A stretch of 64,000 bases of DNA from contig NC_059474.1 in assembly GCF_018139145.2 (NCBI RefSeq), positions 37,590,344 to 37,654,343 of the forward strand, read 5' to 3'. A program made the position numbers and the translations under genes. Source of the DNA: Gymnogyps californianus. Lineage: Eukaryota > Chordata > Aves > Accipitriformes > Cathartidae. The stretch's first letter is position 1, and each line of letters begins with the position of its first letter. Positions 24,510-37,195 of the stretch are shown one piece after another. The notes under the pieces were generated by a model that searched no databases, had not been told where the DNA came from, and was given only the letters and a program-made list of their open reading frames with translations.

Positions 24510-27500
24510 AAAAATTCCATTTAAATGGCATTATTAATTAAGTTGTTTTCCTCATTCCTGGCAGTAATTGAGCTTTACAAACAGAAGAATAATGTTAACT
24601 TGGCATTGCAATCAAAAAGAAATATTATATTGTTCTTTATTGATAAAATAAAATAGATTCCTTTTGATTACAGGTATATTTATCATTGCTTTAGTCACAA
24701 CAATTCAGCTCTGTAATTGTCATGGTTGTAAGTCCATTAGTTTTGGGGAGGGTGGTTCTATGACTTCCGCCACTGAGCCCAACAGGAAAGGCATCTGGTC
24801 CTCCACAATCTGGGAACAGATGTGAATGCCAGCAGCTATCACACTAAATCCTGAGTAATATGGGAGAACCACAGACAACAAACTCGGAAGCAGCACTGGT
24901 GACATGGAAAGTTAATCTCAGTCTGCAGAAACAGACAATTTTCTCATTTTTAAGGATTACTTAAAACTCACTTGCAGGATAGTTAATTGACCCTCAGCTG
25001 TAATTTTCACACCCTGCATCCTTCTGTGTCAGTCTCCTCTAATGATGAAACTTGTTTGTTATTTTTCCTGGCCTCCTCCTTCTTCTCTTTCTACCTTAAA
25101 ACCCTTAAGTTGTTCTGTTATTATTCTCAATAAGTTTTTGAGATAACTCTGAATATAGTTGTCCATTATTAAAAATCTATTAGCATATAAATTTTCAGCT
25201 TACTTTAAATATCTTGAGATTATGATAAAACAGTAACATTTTCAGATGGACAAAAAGCATGAATGCACAATATAATAGCCACAGAATAAGCACAATGTAT
25301 CTATTTTTACACAAATGTGGAAAATCTGTAATTATCAAACACGGCTTTCAAGTCTGGTATCTCTTTTCCATTCACATTTCATTTGGAATTTGTGTTATGA
25401 CTGTATGGTCATCTCTGTGTCATAGCAGAACAGCAGTTTTTCTACTGTTTCTCATAGAATGAAATATAAACTAAAATATATGTTTTCCCAGAAGATGTTT
25501 CAGTTGTTAAGTCTAAATGTTAGCTTTCTTCTCTGTCCAAAATGGATTTGCTTAACTGTTCACAGCAAGCAGTAGTGATAAAAATAGTCCTGTGGCCTTT
25601 TTAATTAAATAAAATTCCTTTTCCCCTTTTTATTCCCTATAGAAGAGATGTCCTTCTGTTATCACTGATATTTAAATATTTGCTTTATCACAAAGAATAG
25701 CTGGCTGGTGTATATTCTTGTCTTGACCACTGCTGCAGAGCTAAGGCTAACAAAATGATGAATCCCAAGGTACACAGAGGGCAAAATGCTCAACAGACTT
25801 GGAAGTATGACAGATTGTTGTGAAGAAGTCAGGACAGCAGAGGCCTGACTAAATAGGTCAGGTCTCACTGTGTATTCAAAGAATGTTTTATGTTCATAGA
25901 AACCTATTTAGTAGACATAAAACAACATTCACAGCAGATGCATGCAATCTTTCAGTGTACAACTCTTCAAGCTTAGTTGACTGAATCTGGTATTGTATAA
26001 TCCAGGACTGACTGAGGAAAACTGCTCTCCTCTTTGGTTCTATGCAGAGTGAAAATGGCACTAACTTCTTGTATTGACTTAGACAATGTCAAGATAGTGC
26101 ATTGGCAATGGAGAATCAATTGCCAGAGCAATTCCTGGGGAAGAAAGAGGGGCCCTGATGTCCCCAAATTCTCATTAATTTCATCCAGTTGTTGAATCCA
26201 CACTAAAGAAGAAATAATTAGTACAGTACCAATCAGTCTGTTAATACAGCTGGTCAGAGTCTGTGCTATGCAACAACATACGAGAAACAACTCCTCCTGA
26301 CTGATGTAGTTCTCTGTAATTGCACAGTGGATTTTTCCGCTAGGAGAAAACCACACCCAAGAACAACAAACTCTTCCCCTTAATAAAAGCAAGAGCAGAC
26401 AGGAAAGATCCCAAAAGGTAGAACTGAAGGATGGAGGTTACATACGAAACTTTGATTTGATGCCCATGTATGACCTAGGAGTTGCTCTACAAAACTTCCC
26501 CTTCATTCATTCACCGCAAATGATGGATGCTGAATGAGGCAGTAAGCCATGGAGAGATGAAGGACAAAATTCTGTTTTGTCTTGCACATTGCAAAGCTGG
26601 ACTCTATTTCTGGCTCTCACACAGACTCCCTGTACAAAGTCTGGGCAAAACTATTAATGTGCATATAGAAAGAGGTCAAACTAAGGCAACTTCATATTTC
26701 TTACTCTTTCATGGCTTAAATTTAATACTGCTCTTCCTAGTCTTCCAAACAGGGAAAAAGATTCTAAAATGTTCATGTTGGAAAAAAATTGGTCGTTTTC
26801 TTCCTCGGTTGCAAATCTGATTATGGATAGTAGTTAAGCAAATGAGCAGCTTAAAGAAATTCCAGTGTAATCTTGATCCCAAAATGAGGCAGTTTATATT
26901 CTTTATTCCCCATCTTTTTAACCCATTATTTCAGGGGGCTTTTCTTTGAATCCTTTACTCTAAACTAGAGCTGTTTTTTAATTCCACTCTTCTATATGTT
27001 GCTGCACTATCTTTTGGTTCAGCATTTGCATGTTTCTGTTGCTCAATTCCTTGTTTCTCAACCATTTAACAGTAGATGAAGCCTCTAAACAAGGGACCAA
27101 TGTTTTCCACAACTCAAACTTTCTATTTTCTCTAAAAATCAGCAGGTCTCATTGACAGGAATGGTAAACTTAAACATTTTGTACATTGCAGAATGGTTGA
27201 GAGAGACCACGAGGGCTAGAAAAGCAAGAATATGCAGGGAGGCTGGAAGTGAGACTTTCTTTCCTTTAGGCTGAAATAACATTTTCAATTCCTTGTGACC
27301 CCGAAGACTGCATTAAGTGGCCTTACAATGCAGCGTTTGCTCTGGTCTCTACCCATACTGACATCCTCTGCTCTCACCTCCTCTTTGTAGACTTTGTAAA
27401 CGTAGGAGTCTTTCTTGTCAGAGTGACAGAAGAAGTGCAAGACAGACCAGACTCTTGATGCAGCTCCTTCCTCTGGCTGGGCTAATTGACAGAGCAGTAA

Positions 27501-30243
27501 TTGACTGAGCAGTTCTGCAAAGGCAGACATGAAGTCTAGCAAACTGTCTCTTCTGCCTTATGTTGCCTGAGCAGAGGCAGCGGGATCTGAAGTCACTTTC
27601 TCTACCCCATATCCACTGCAACTAAAATAAGCCTGGGCATGACACGTTCATCTCTCTGCCTTTCTGAGAAGGGCCTGGTTACACCACCATTCACAGGGCG
27701 AGCGGTCCTATTAGTTCTTCAGTATGCAGCTGCCACAGTCGCACAGTGGACGTCAGCCACACTATGTTCCTTATCAATGTGTACTGGCATATTTTGCAGC
27801 AAGGGCTGTAGCATTTTCATGCTTGTGGCAACGTGTCTCTGTGAAGTTCAAAATACGTCTCAAACTGGCTTTACAAATGTGACACGCCACCTCAGCTGCT
27901 GTAAACCTCAGCAAACAAGCCAGACCACTGTGTTAGAGGCATGTCACAGGATGCTAGAGGTCACACAATACCACAGTCCTTCCCATCTTTTTATGTTATG
28001 ACCAATTTCCTACTCAGTCATTTCCCTTTCACACCTGTGTTATGAAACGGTTAACCAAGATGAAGGACCGTTTCCATCTTACATTAATGATTTCCACCGA
28101 CTTATACTTGGATGGCCTATTAAATTGAGAGTATTTCTGATATTACATCTGTATGGGAAAACCACATATATGAATGAGTGTAATCCATTCATGGTTTTAT
28201 GGACCCGAAGTTCTCCAGAGAGCGTCCCTGAGTGCTGGATTTTACATTTAGGTTGCTGAGTTAGCTGAAATATGTGTAATATCACCAGCAGGCAAAGAGC
28301 TCCCTATTGACTATGGGCAGAGGAAGGCCCTTGTGCATTGTCTGTTTCAGCAAGGATGTGAGCTGGCATGTGCCCATGAAATGTTGTACAGCTATATTTT
28401 TTTTTCTTTTACAGGGTATGCGAATAAATGAGGTGTGGAGCTGAAAGCTCTCACTCACTAGAAAGCTCGGCTCTTTTTCCTGAATACAAGAATAGAGGCG
28501 CATTAGACATGCTTATATTTCTTAATGTGCCTGTGGGAGAAATAATCCGGTACAGCTATCTTCCTGTGCCCCTCAGATTCAGAAGTAATCTGGCTCTTTG
28601 GAGCTAGCAAAGTGTAGAGCTCAGCTCAGAATCAGGTCTTCAATATTTTACTACCTGTATGGCTGTTTTTCCCAGTTTTTGACAGTGATACTTCATACTG
28701 AATTCCTTCTTTCTTATTTATGTATTTATTTAGTAGCAGATGTTTGCTTCTCATGATTTACGAAGCAATATTATGGAGACTGAGCACAATTAATGTGTTT
28801 TATAAATGGGATTATTTCAATCCCACTTTAAAAAACATGCAGTGTCAAAGCTTAACTCTAATCCACACCTTTATACTCCTGTGCCCATTCACATAAAATA
28901 ACCACAAATCCAATGACTGAAAGGGGCTGGACAGCAGTGGCAAGCTCTACATTTGCATACATGTCTTTTGCTCTTTGGGGCTGGCAGCTGAGGTGGAAGG
29001 GGTGCTCAAGGGGCTCTGCTATGCTGGGGCAGAGAGGAATTTCTCCAGCTACTCAGCAACCCAGTTTCTTGCATTGTTCACAGGAGCTTCAGCTAGGTAA
29101 GAACTACTTCAAAGGCTTTATACAGCTTACACTGTGCCTTGGATTGAAATGTAGCAAGCCTGTTTCAACAAAGGCAATGAAGATTTAAGGAACATAAGGC
29201 CTTCTAGGCTTTATTATTTATTTACATTGATTTTAAAAAGAGGGAGGGAAGGAGAGATTGACTCTCCTCTTTCTATTTTCTTTCCTTGACTCCTTAAGAC
29301 TCTGAATCTGAGTGCAACCAATACCAAAACCAGACCCTTACACTTATATTTCCATAACTGTGGTGACTTAAACTTCTAATTAGCAAATCAGTTAAAAGAA
29401 AGTCCTTGAAGACCATTTATGGACTCAGAGGTGAAAAAATCTGTAATCTGGACAAAGCTGCAGAAGAAGTTACAAGCACCAAAAGAGCCTGTTCTGTTCA
29501 CTTATTAAAGTCAATGACATTTTTCTCACAGACAAGCACTGCCCCCATTAACTGCCTAAAATTCAAATTATGTAATATTTATAGTGAACATTTATGAAAT
29601 TAAACCATTAAAGAGATGAAGAAATAAAGGAAATCCTCTAAAATAAAAACTGGGAAATGGAATTTAACAAACAAATAGAGAAAAGAGAGAATAATTAAAA
29701 ATAAACAACCCACAAGAGAGGAAGAAGTCTCCATCTTCGCTGCATATTGTCCCTTTGGACAATTATTTTCCCTATCTTGCAATCAAAAGCCTGTGTTAGA
29801 CTTTTGCCCTAGCTCTATAAACAAACATACGTGTATGTAATGATGAAGTAAGTGATATTTAGCATTCCTAAATGCTGTATTAGTTATATTTCAGGCAAAA
29901 TGAGAGGAAAAGAGTTCCACGGACAGGCTGCAAGTTACATTCACAGTACGGAATTTTTACAGCCTATATTTTACACATACTTTTATAAGAACTAGACACC
30001 ACATAGCTTAATTGCAGTTCAAATACTTCTTTGAAGTTAATTCACCAACTATCATGCTGCAGAATGCTTGCAAAATATTCAAATTTTCTATTTCCTCTAA
30101 ACAATTAGGACTTTTCATTAAACCATTGTTGTGGTTTTTACTGTACCAAAAACTTTGCTAGTTAAAGGTTAGTATGTCACAGCCCATATACAATCCATCA
30201 CACATCCCTGTTCATGGTGACAATTATAAAAAATGACACTCAC

Positions 30244-30482
30244 CTATAAAGTAGGACAGCAGTATTGCCAGCAGCACTGAGACCCCTACAGCACAGAGTG
30301 CGGTACATTTCCAGCTACAGTACTTCGAAGACTTCTTGAATTTAAAAGCACTTCTGGATAGAGTGTTCCTAGGTAGTGGCCGAGTAGGAGGGGAATAAAC
30401 AGAGCCGGATGCCATTGTGTACCCTGGCGTTGCAGTACTGAACAGCGGTGTGGTCCCTGTTCCTGTTTTGAATAGGAAATGC
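30244..30482 (-). CDS. TENM3: TENM3 exon: distal intracellular domain and membrane span
   Basis: This 239-bp exon follows the acceptor TTCTTCCACAG and precedes the donor GTGAGT. It has 1 nt completing the upstream arginine or glycine codon, 79 codons and 1 nt of the next alanine. The peptide begins [20 protein letters not shown] and continues with a proline-rich stretch [11 protein letters not shown] and the basic, cysteine-containing juxtamembrane [13 protein letters not shown]. The hydrophobic span [20 protein letters not shown] follows. Positive residues lie before the span, which fits the type II topology of teneurins (N terminus inside). Its first base works equally with the 51050-51287 exon (AG|G, Arg) and with the cassette 45919-46011 (GG|G, Gly). 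Confidence 0.96.
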
Positions 30483-32960
30483 CTGTGGAAGAAAGAGTGT
30501 ATGGTAAAGTATAAAAGTAAATGAAGATGGAGCACAGGCAGTCACACCTCTTTTGTTTAATGTCGCCTATTTTTCAAATAGCTAACAACATCCAATCTAC
30601 AAAGGGTCATAGAAGCAATACTTGTTGCGGACACTCACACGTAAAAAAGACACTTTCCCTTTAAGAAGAGACCAAAACCCCCCAAACGTTAGTAATACAC
30701 TGGTATCCAGACAGGAAACAGAACTACCCAAAATACAGCATGGTAGGGAGGAGGTCTCTCAGAGTTTATCCCACAAATAGGGACAGGCTTTCTGCTGCTG
30801 TTAATTTTGTTGGCTTCCGCTACAGACTACAGGGAACTCCATTAAAAAGTCAATAATGAGCAATCTGACTATAGCTCACACTACTTATCACAGCTTTCCT
30901 GGGTTAACTACAAAGAAAACAGCAATCTCTCAGATACAAACTTTTGGCAACTTTGCCAAAATTAGTCAAAGATTTTTTTTTTTGTGTCCTAAATACTCAG
31001 TTCACTAATTCATATCTCCTTGCACATAATCTCACCATAACAAGATCTGATTATGGATACAGCAGCTAGTTACAGCCCGGGAAGTACTCTGAAGAAATGT
31101 ATTTAGTAAGTGCTCAAAAAGAACAACAGCCAGCCACAGAAATGAAAAGCAAAGCCAAAGTTAAGACACACTCTCTGAGTTACCAGTAAACTTAATTTTT
31201 TTCAATTAAAATTTCTAAAAGAAATATTGCTCCTTGAGCCTATCTACAGTAGAATCCTTTAATTTTAGTTCATGCAAGCATAATTATTTTGGAAGAGCCT
31301 TTAAGCATAGCATATATTACCTGGAGTTTTTTCTCCTGACGCACGTATACAATTCTACAAACAACAAAACCTCAGCCAAAGATCTTTGCACCAGGGGTTT
31401 TTCCACCAATTTGTTATGTTGGCAACTCTGCAGTGTAAGGCTTGGCCTTACCTAACTAGGCTTTGCAAAATGAATACATTATAGCTAAAAATGGTAAGAA
31501 AGCACACTGTGGAGAAGTTTGAACTTACCAAGTGCACGAACAGCTAAACAGAACTAGAGAGGTGTTTGCATTTTTTAATAGGTAAGAGACGCTCATAAAT
31601 TGCTGATACCCAGGTCCTCCTGAAGCCAAGTGCATGCCTACACCATGTTTGCCTACTGTATGCCACCTATACAGTATGGGTCAGAGGATCTCACACCAAA
31701 TGAGCTAGCTGTGGAGGGGAAAGCGCTCTAGTTACACCACGTGGCAGTGTGGACTGCTTCTCAGCTGATGGGACCTTCATCCTCCAGGACCCATGCCTGG
31801 ATTCTTGCATAGTAATGGACCAACCCATACAGGTATAGCGGCTTCGTCAGAAATGCACTGTAGAGACACCAGAAATTAATTTGCCCCACTGCAGCCTGAG
31901 AAAAATACCAGCAGTTGATAAACAAGGTTTGTTATTTGCAGGTGATTTTGCTATGGGAGATTAACAGATGAATCAGAACATCTTGGCATAAGCCCTCTCC
32001 TTGAAGATATTTGCATTACAAACATGATCCCATGAAATATGCTACATAGGTGACTTCATTTTGAACAATATTAAACTTGCTGGCAGTAACAACAGAAGGA
32101 TACACACTAGATCTACTGATGCACAACAGCACATCCCAATTTTTCTTGGCTTCTGAGCTCAGAGGATTACCAACGATTTCAAAAGACAAAGCCCTGGTGG
32201 TTTAAATCCTCTCTAAGAAGGTACTTCATTTTCTATGTAGTAAACACCAAAATAATAATAACTAGCCCTATGTAAAAAATGTTTTACACCTTACAACATC
32301 ATTACTTTGATTTTACAGACTCACAGAAGCATGTAAATTCATTAGGTCCTGATAAAGTGTCTTATCCACTTGACCTTTACTGCTCTTTTTGGCTGCATAT
32401 GGTAAATGCTATGTCCAGGTATATTCCACAAACAACGTCTACACTGATCTCAAGAAAATGCCAAACACAAAGGTGGTTGTTTCCCTCTCCATATGCAATG
32501 AGTACTGTTTTGGGGGACTGAAGGAAAGCCATACAGTAGATATAATAATACTCCTCCTAAACATCAGCTTCCATGTTAAAAATAAGAAGCTCCCTGACCA
32601 ACCTGCAATTTTCACACCCTCCTGCTCTCGCTGTTAGGCTCAATAGACTAAATGGAAACTGGCATTATACGAGCACTTGACTAGAACTCCATATACTCTA
32701 AGCTTTAACAAAATAATGCAACAGAACAGTCAGCCTCTGATCTTTTCCTTTTTTTTTCTTCGAGAAAGTGAGAGCTGAGACGTTGGCTTTGGTACAGCAC
32801 AGCCTACTAGAGACTGTAATCCATATTCTCAAAGCCTTTGAGGAGTTAATCCCATAAACTCAGGAGATGGCCGCATATCTGTGGAGGTGTGATCTGTCAC
32901 AGGTTTGACAGTCCACATCAGGTATCAAGGCAATGAAAGAAAATTGTAACTTTTATATGT

Positions 32961-34063
32961 GAATCATAGAATCATTTAGGTTGGAAAAGACCTTTAAGAT
33001 CATCAAGTCCAACCATTAACCTAACACTGCCAAGTCCACCACTAAACCATGTCCCTAAGCACCACATCTACACATCTTCTAAATACCTCCAGGGACGGTG
33101 ACTCAACCACTTCCCTGGGCAGCCTGTTCCGATGCTTGACAACCCTTTCAGTGAAGAAATTTTTCCTAATATCCAATCTAAACCTCCCCTGGTGCAACTT
33201 GAGGCCGTTTTCTCTTGTCTATCACTTGTTACTTGGGAAAAGAGACCGACACCCACCTCACTACAACCTCCTCTCAGGTAGTTGTAGAGAGCAATAAGGT
33301 CTCCCCTGAGCCTCCTTTTCTCCAGACTAAACAACCCCAGTTCCCTCAGCCGCTTCTCATAAGACTTGCGCTCTAGACCCTTCACCAGCTTCGTTGCTCT
33401 TCTTTGAACACGCTCCAGCACCTCAATGTCTTTCTTGGAGTGAGGGGCCCAAAACTGAACACCATATTCGAGGTGCAGCCTCACCAGCGCCGAGTACAGG
33501 GGGACAATCACTTCCCTAGTCCTGCTGGCCACGCTATTTCTGATACAAGCCAGGATGCTATTGGCCGTCTTGGCCACCTGGGCACACTGCCGGCTCATAT
33601 TCAGCCGCCTGTCGACCAACACCCCCAGGTCCTTTTCCACCAAGCAGCTTTCCAGCCACTCTTCCCCAAGCCTGTCGTGTTGCATGGGGTTGTTGTGACC
33701 CAAGTGCAGGATGCAGCACTTAGCCTTGTTGAACCTCATACAATTGGCCCCAGCCTGTCCAGATCCCTCTGTAGAGCCTTCCTTCCCTCAAGCAGATCAA
33801 CACTCCTGCCCAACTTGGTGTCACCTGAAAACTTACTGAGGGTGCACTCGATCCCTTGTCCAGATCATTGATAAAGATATTAAACAGAACTGGCCCCAGT
33901 ACTGAGCCCTGGGGAACACCACTTGTGACCGGCCGCCAACTGGATTTAACTCCATTCACCACAACTCTTTGGGCTCGGCCATCCAGCCAGTTTTTTTACC
34001 CGGTGAAGAGTACGCCCATCCAAGCCATGAGTAGCCAGTTTCTCCAGGAGAATGCTGTGGGAA
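32961..34063 (-). mobile_element. CR1 LINE retrotransposon, 5'-truncated and broken
   Basis: A chicken-repeat-1 non-LTR element in the same orientation as TENM3. Its 3' end is at 32961 (GAATCATAGAATCAT, the reverse of the CR1 tail repeats). The sequence stops matching CR1 at about 34063, the usual 5' truncation. It keeps the C-terminal half of the reverse transcriptase and the following domain in two frames: 33962-33720 ([20 protein letters not shown]) and 33739-33068 ([25 protein letters not shown]). A frameshift just after the INDLD motif separates them. The usual catalytic FADD box reads FSGD, so one catalytic aspartate is lost. The copy is dead. The plus-strand frame at 33404-33871 is an antisense shadow. 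Confidence 0.93.
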
Positions 34064-37059
34064 TTCAGCAGTAGAAATTCAGCAGTGTGTAGTCCTAGGC
34101 AGCACGCAGCACAACTCCTCACTTTAAGCTATTCCTCCTTTGCTTGGAATCCCGTGAATACAATGCCAGAGTGGTCACACCGGCTGGCTGGAGAATGCCG
34201 AGGGGAAAATAATGACAGAAAACCCAGCCTGGCATCTTCCTCTGGGTTAAGAAAATGTTTGGATCTCTCTATTCCTAATGAGTGGAGTTACTAACAAAGT
34301 TGTCAGAGACTCTCTTACTACATTAACTCCAAGTGATAAGTATTTAAAGTGTAATGCTATCAGACTTGCACATCTTGTCTGCCTCACTGAGCCATGCCAA
34401 ACTGTTCCTATGAGACGCTCAGAAGGATATGGTATCTGACAACAAATCCAGGCTACTTCCAGATAATGCTGAAATTCTTATGCTCTTGAAATATAATATA
34501 TCCACAAATGATTTTAATTATCTATATATCCATCTACTTTGTCTTTTCAAACCATGGGACTCGAATAGCTAATTTCTAAAACCTAAACTGTTTGCAGTAC
34601 TTGACCAGGCACTGACTTACCGGCAATTACACTGTTTCATCTCACAGGGAGCTTATAGCATCTGCAGTAGTGTATCTTCCATTTAAAATTGATCATCTAA
34701 CAAGTACTTGCTAGATCTTCACGTAAGCAGCACTTTAAATATTTTATTAAGCTTTAGAGTACAAAAATCCAGCGAATCATGCTAATATTTTACAAGACAA
34801 GCTAGCTCTGTTTTTATTAAATAATTCAATTCACTTTTCAAAGCAAATAATCTTCTACTTTTACGTTTATTCAATACATATTTCTGTCTGCTTATTCAAT
34901 ATATGTTTCTATTAAAAAAATGCAGCTAATCTTAACATTTTGGGGGGGAGAATTCAGTACCTAACAAATCTAAACTACAGACCGGTAGCAAAATACCAAG
35001 TTATGTCATAAACTAATCCTTGGACGCAAAGACAGCTGGGAAGTACCCTTATTTCACAAATGGTAGGCATTTTACTTAAGCTTCTGCCCTTAAAAGACAG
35101 AAATACAGCATCAAAAAACTCAAAGGTGTCAGCTCCGAAGACAGAAGCATATGAATAAAAGTAAAATAATAATGCTTTTAATTTAACTTCGTAGTCTCCG
35201 AGCACCAAGTGCTGGTGTGCACCTGCTGACATGCAGACCGTTTTCTTCCTCCTCAAGTTGGGGAGGGGACAGGATTCACATCAAATAAGATTCTCTCTAT
35301 GCTGCCACTTCTGTGGAAAATAAAATTGAAGCACCCTCTACTAAATTCAGTAAATGGGAAAGCAGGAGGGGAAAAAAACTGATAAAAAACCCCCACGAGT
35401 TGGGCAGAAAGATTAAGTTAACTGAAAACTGTGTCTTTAGAGAAATGGAGATAGATTATCAAAACATTCAAGGACAGTAAGGCTCAGACCATAAGCCCAA
35501 ATACTTCTGATATAAGATAGCCAGGTGTCCAGCAACAGACATGTCATTTAGAATAAATTTCTTTACGAAAGGATCTGTGACAAAACTTTTGACCACAGTT
35601 TAGAAGAAAATTGATACTATGCCTCAATGAATGCAGTATTTCATAAACATGTCTGGAAGGCCCTGAACTCCAGACTGCCAGAAGCATAGATATTATACAA
35701 ATAAACTATCACCAAGCAAAAAGGAGTATTCCACATTACTTTTAAATAGTTTGGTCTCAATTTGTATAGAATTATCGCGTAATTTTAACATTCCTAACAT
35801 AATTTTTACATTAGATACATGACTTCTTTTTTTTTAGCTTATGCTGAAATTGCTTCACCTTGCAAAAGATTCACCACAATCTGTAGCTATGATTTCTCTG
35901 GTTTTGGGCATCATATATAGAATGCTTTGCATACACTTGGAAGACACGTGAAAGAGCCTACCTTATAATTTCCAACAACTTTATTGGCAGCATTTTAGTT
36001 CTGTTCTAAAGTATTTCATACAGCATAACCACACCAATAGAGTGCTGAACCCCATGGCAAATACGTCACAATGTATTAAAAGTCACACAGGACTTTTACA
36101 AAACTTGTACTAAATACAGAATTGTGAATAAGGCCCAGCCAAATTCTATTGAACTTCTCTAAGTATGTCAGAATATGCATCATATTTTATCACCTCGCCA
36201 GTGAGATTTAAAGGCAGCTGTTGTTACTTTGTGCAACACTATTACTTAGATGACAACTGCTGTCACAGAATAAATGTCAGTATCACTAGGCCTTATGCAT
36301 ATACCACAACAAAACACTCACCTTAAGAGCTACAATACCATTGATCCAGAACAAAATTGTATTTAGAATATATGTGCTTAAAAAACCTAAACCCCTCACT
36401 CCCCCCAAAATCTCTGAATCTTGTGTATTGTTGTATACTACCAGCACCTGAAGAATCTGGAGCAGAATAAATCTATTAGTTTGGTTATATTTCTGAATAG
36501 AGATCCACTGTGATCAGTAATAAATGTCATAGTGCCATTGCAGTATAGGTTTTCTTGCAGTACTGTCTCCTATACCGTTCTAAATGCAGTCTGTTTGGTC
36601 AGTTCCATGATGGTGTTAATGATATGTAGCTCTTAGATCATTACAGACCACTACCACAAGACCACTGAAGAAGAACAGCTTAACACTCAGAAGACCGCAC
36701 TACAAAAGGCATTCAATGTTAGAAATTCTCTCTGACTTGGACTTTTGAAGGTCTCTGTCTAAAAAACAGTGTAAGGGGTAGGATTCCTGCAAGCATATGC
36801 GGTACAATGAGCAAGTTAGTTCATTCCAGAAATTGTGGAAAAGGAGGATAATCTTATTTGATAGACAACAGTTACACATGCAAAATCTGTGTGTAACTGT
36901 AACCAAATAAGCAGAAACAGGAATTACCACAGTAGGGCAGATCACCAGGAACAATACCATGTTTGAAAGTGGCCAGTACGAAGGGAGGGGATGAACGCCT
37001 TCCAGTCTACTTATTCACTAACAGCTCACTCTTTCTCTAAGTAGTCCAAAACTCACGCT

Positions 37060-37195
37060 CTCACTGATGTCTTGTGGCATTTTGTTCTGTAGGCTAAACA
37101 CGCATCGTGTCAAAATGTATTTTCTTCTATCAATTTCAATTTCAATTCAGCTGATTGTTCCCTTGTTCTTGTATAATGAGTATGTACTGTTTGCC
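37060..37195 (+). repeat. Possible ancient amniote retroposon relic
   Basis: The stretch with TCTTGTGGCATTTTGTTCTG, AGGCTAAACACGCATCGTGT and CCCTTGTTCTTGTATAATGAG resembles an old dispersed amniote repeat that I remember with 'cctgtggcaatgagttccacaggttaa' and 'cccctagttcttgt' words. It is strongly diverged, and I cannot name the family with certainty. Confidence 0.35.

Larger units (their letters stand above)
10719..30243 (-). other. TENM3: TENM3 intron, 19.5 kb
   Basis: Bounded by the donor GTGAGT (complement of 30238-30243) and the acceptor AG at 10720-10719. I see no exon with teneurin similarity in it and no clear CR1 or LTR copy. Simple runs are a GATAAT triplet repeat at 11330-11347, G15 at 11550-11564, C9 at 14755-14763 and a C-rich patch at about 18597-18630. 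AT-rich blocks around 16690-17110 and 24440-24720 look like conserved non-coding sequence, the latter with a perfect inverted repeat at 24481-24509. The 139-codon frame at 25973-26392 has no recognisable similarity. Confidence 0.75.

Noticed and set aside
25973..26392. 139-codon minus-strand open frame
   Set aside because: No similarity I recognise and no convincing splice context; probably chance.
33404..33871. 155-codon plus-strand frame
   Set aside because: Antisense of the CR1 reverse transcriptase region.
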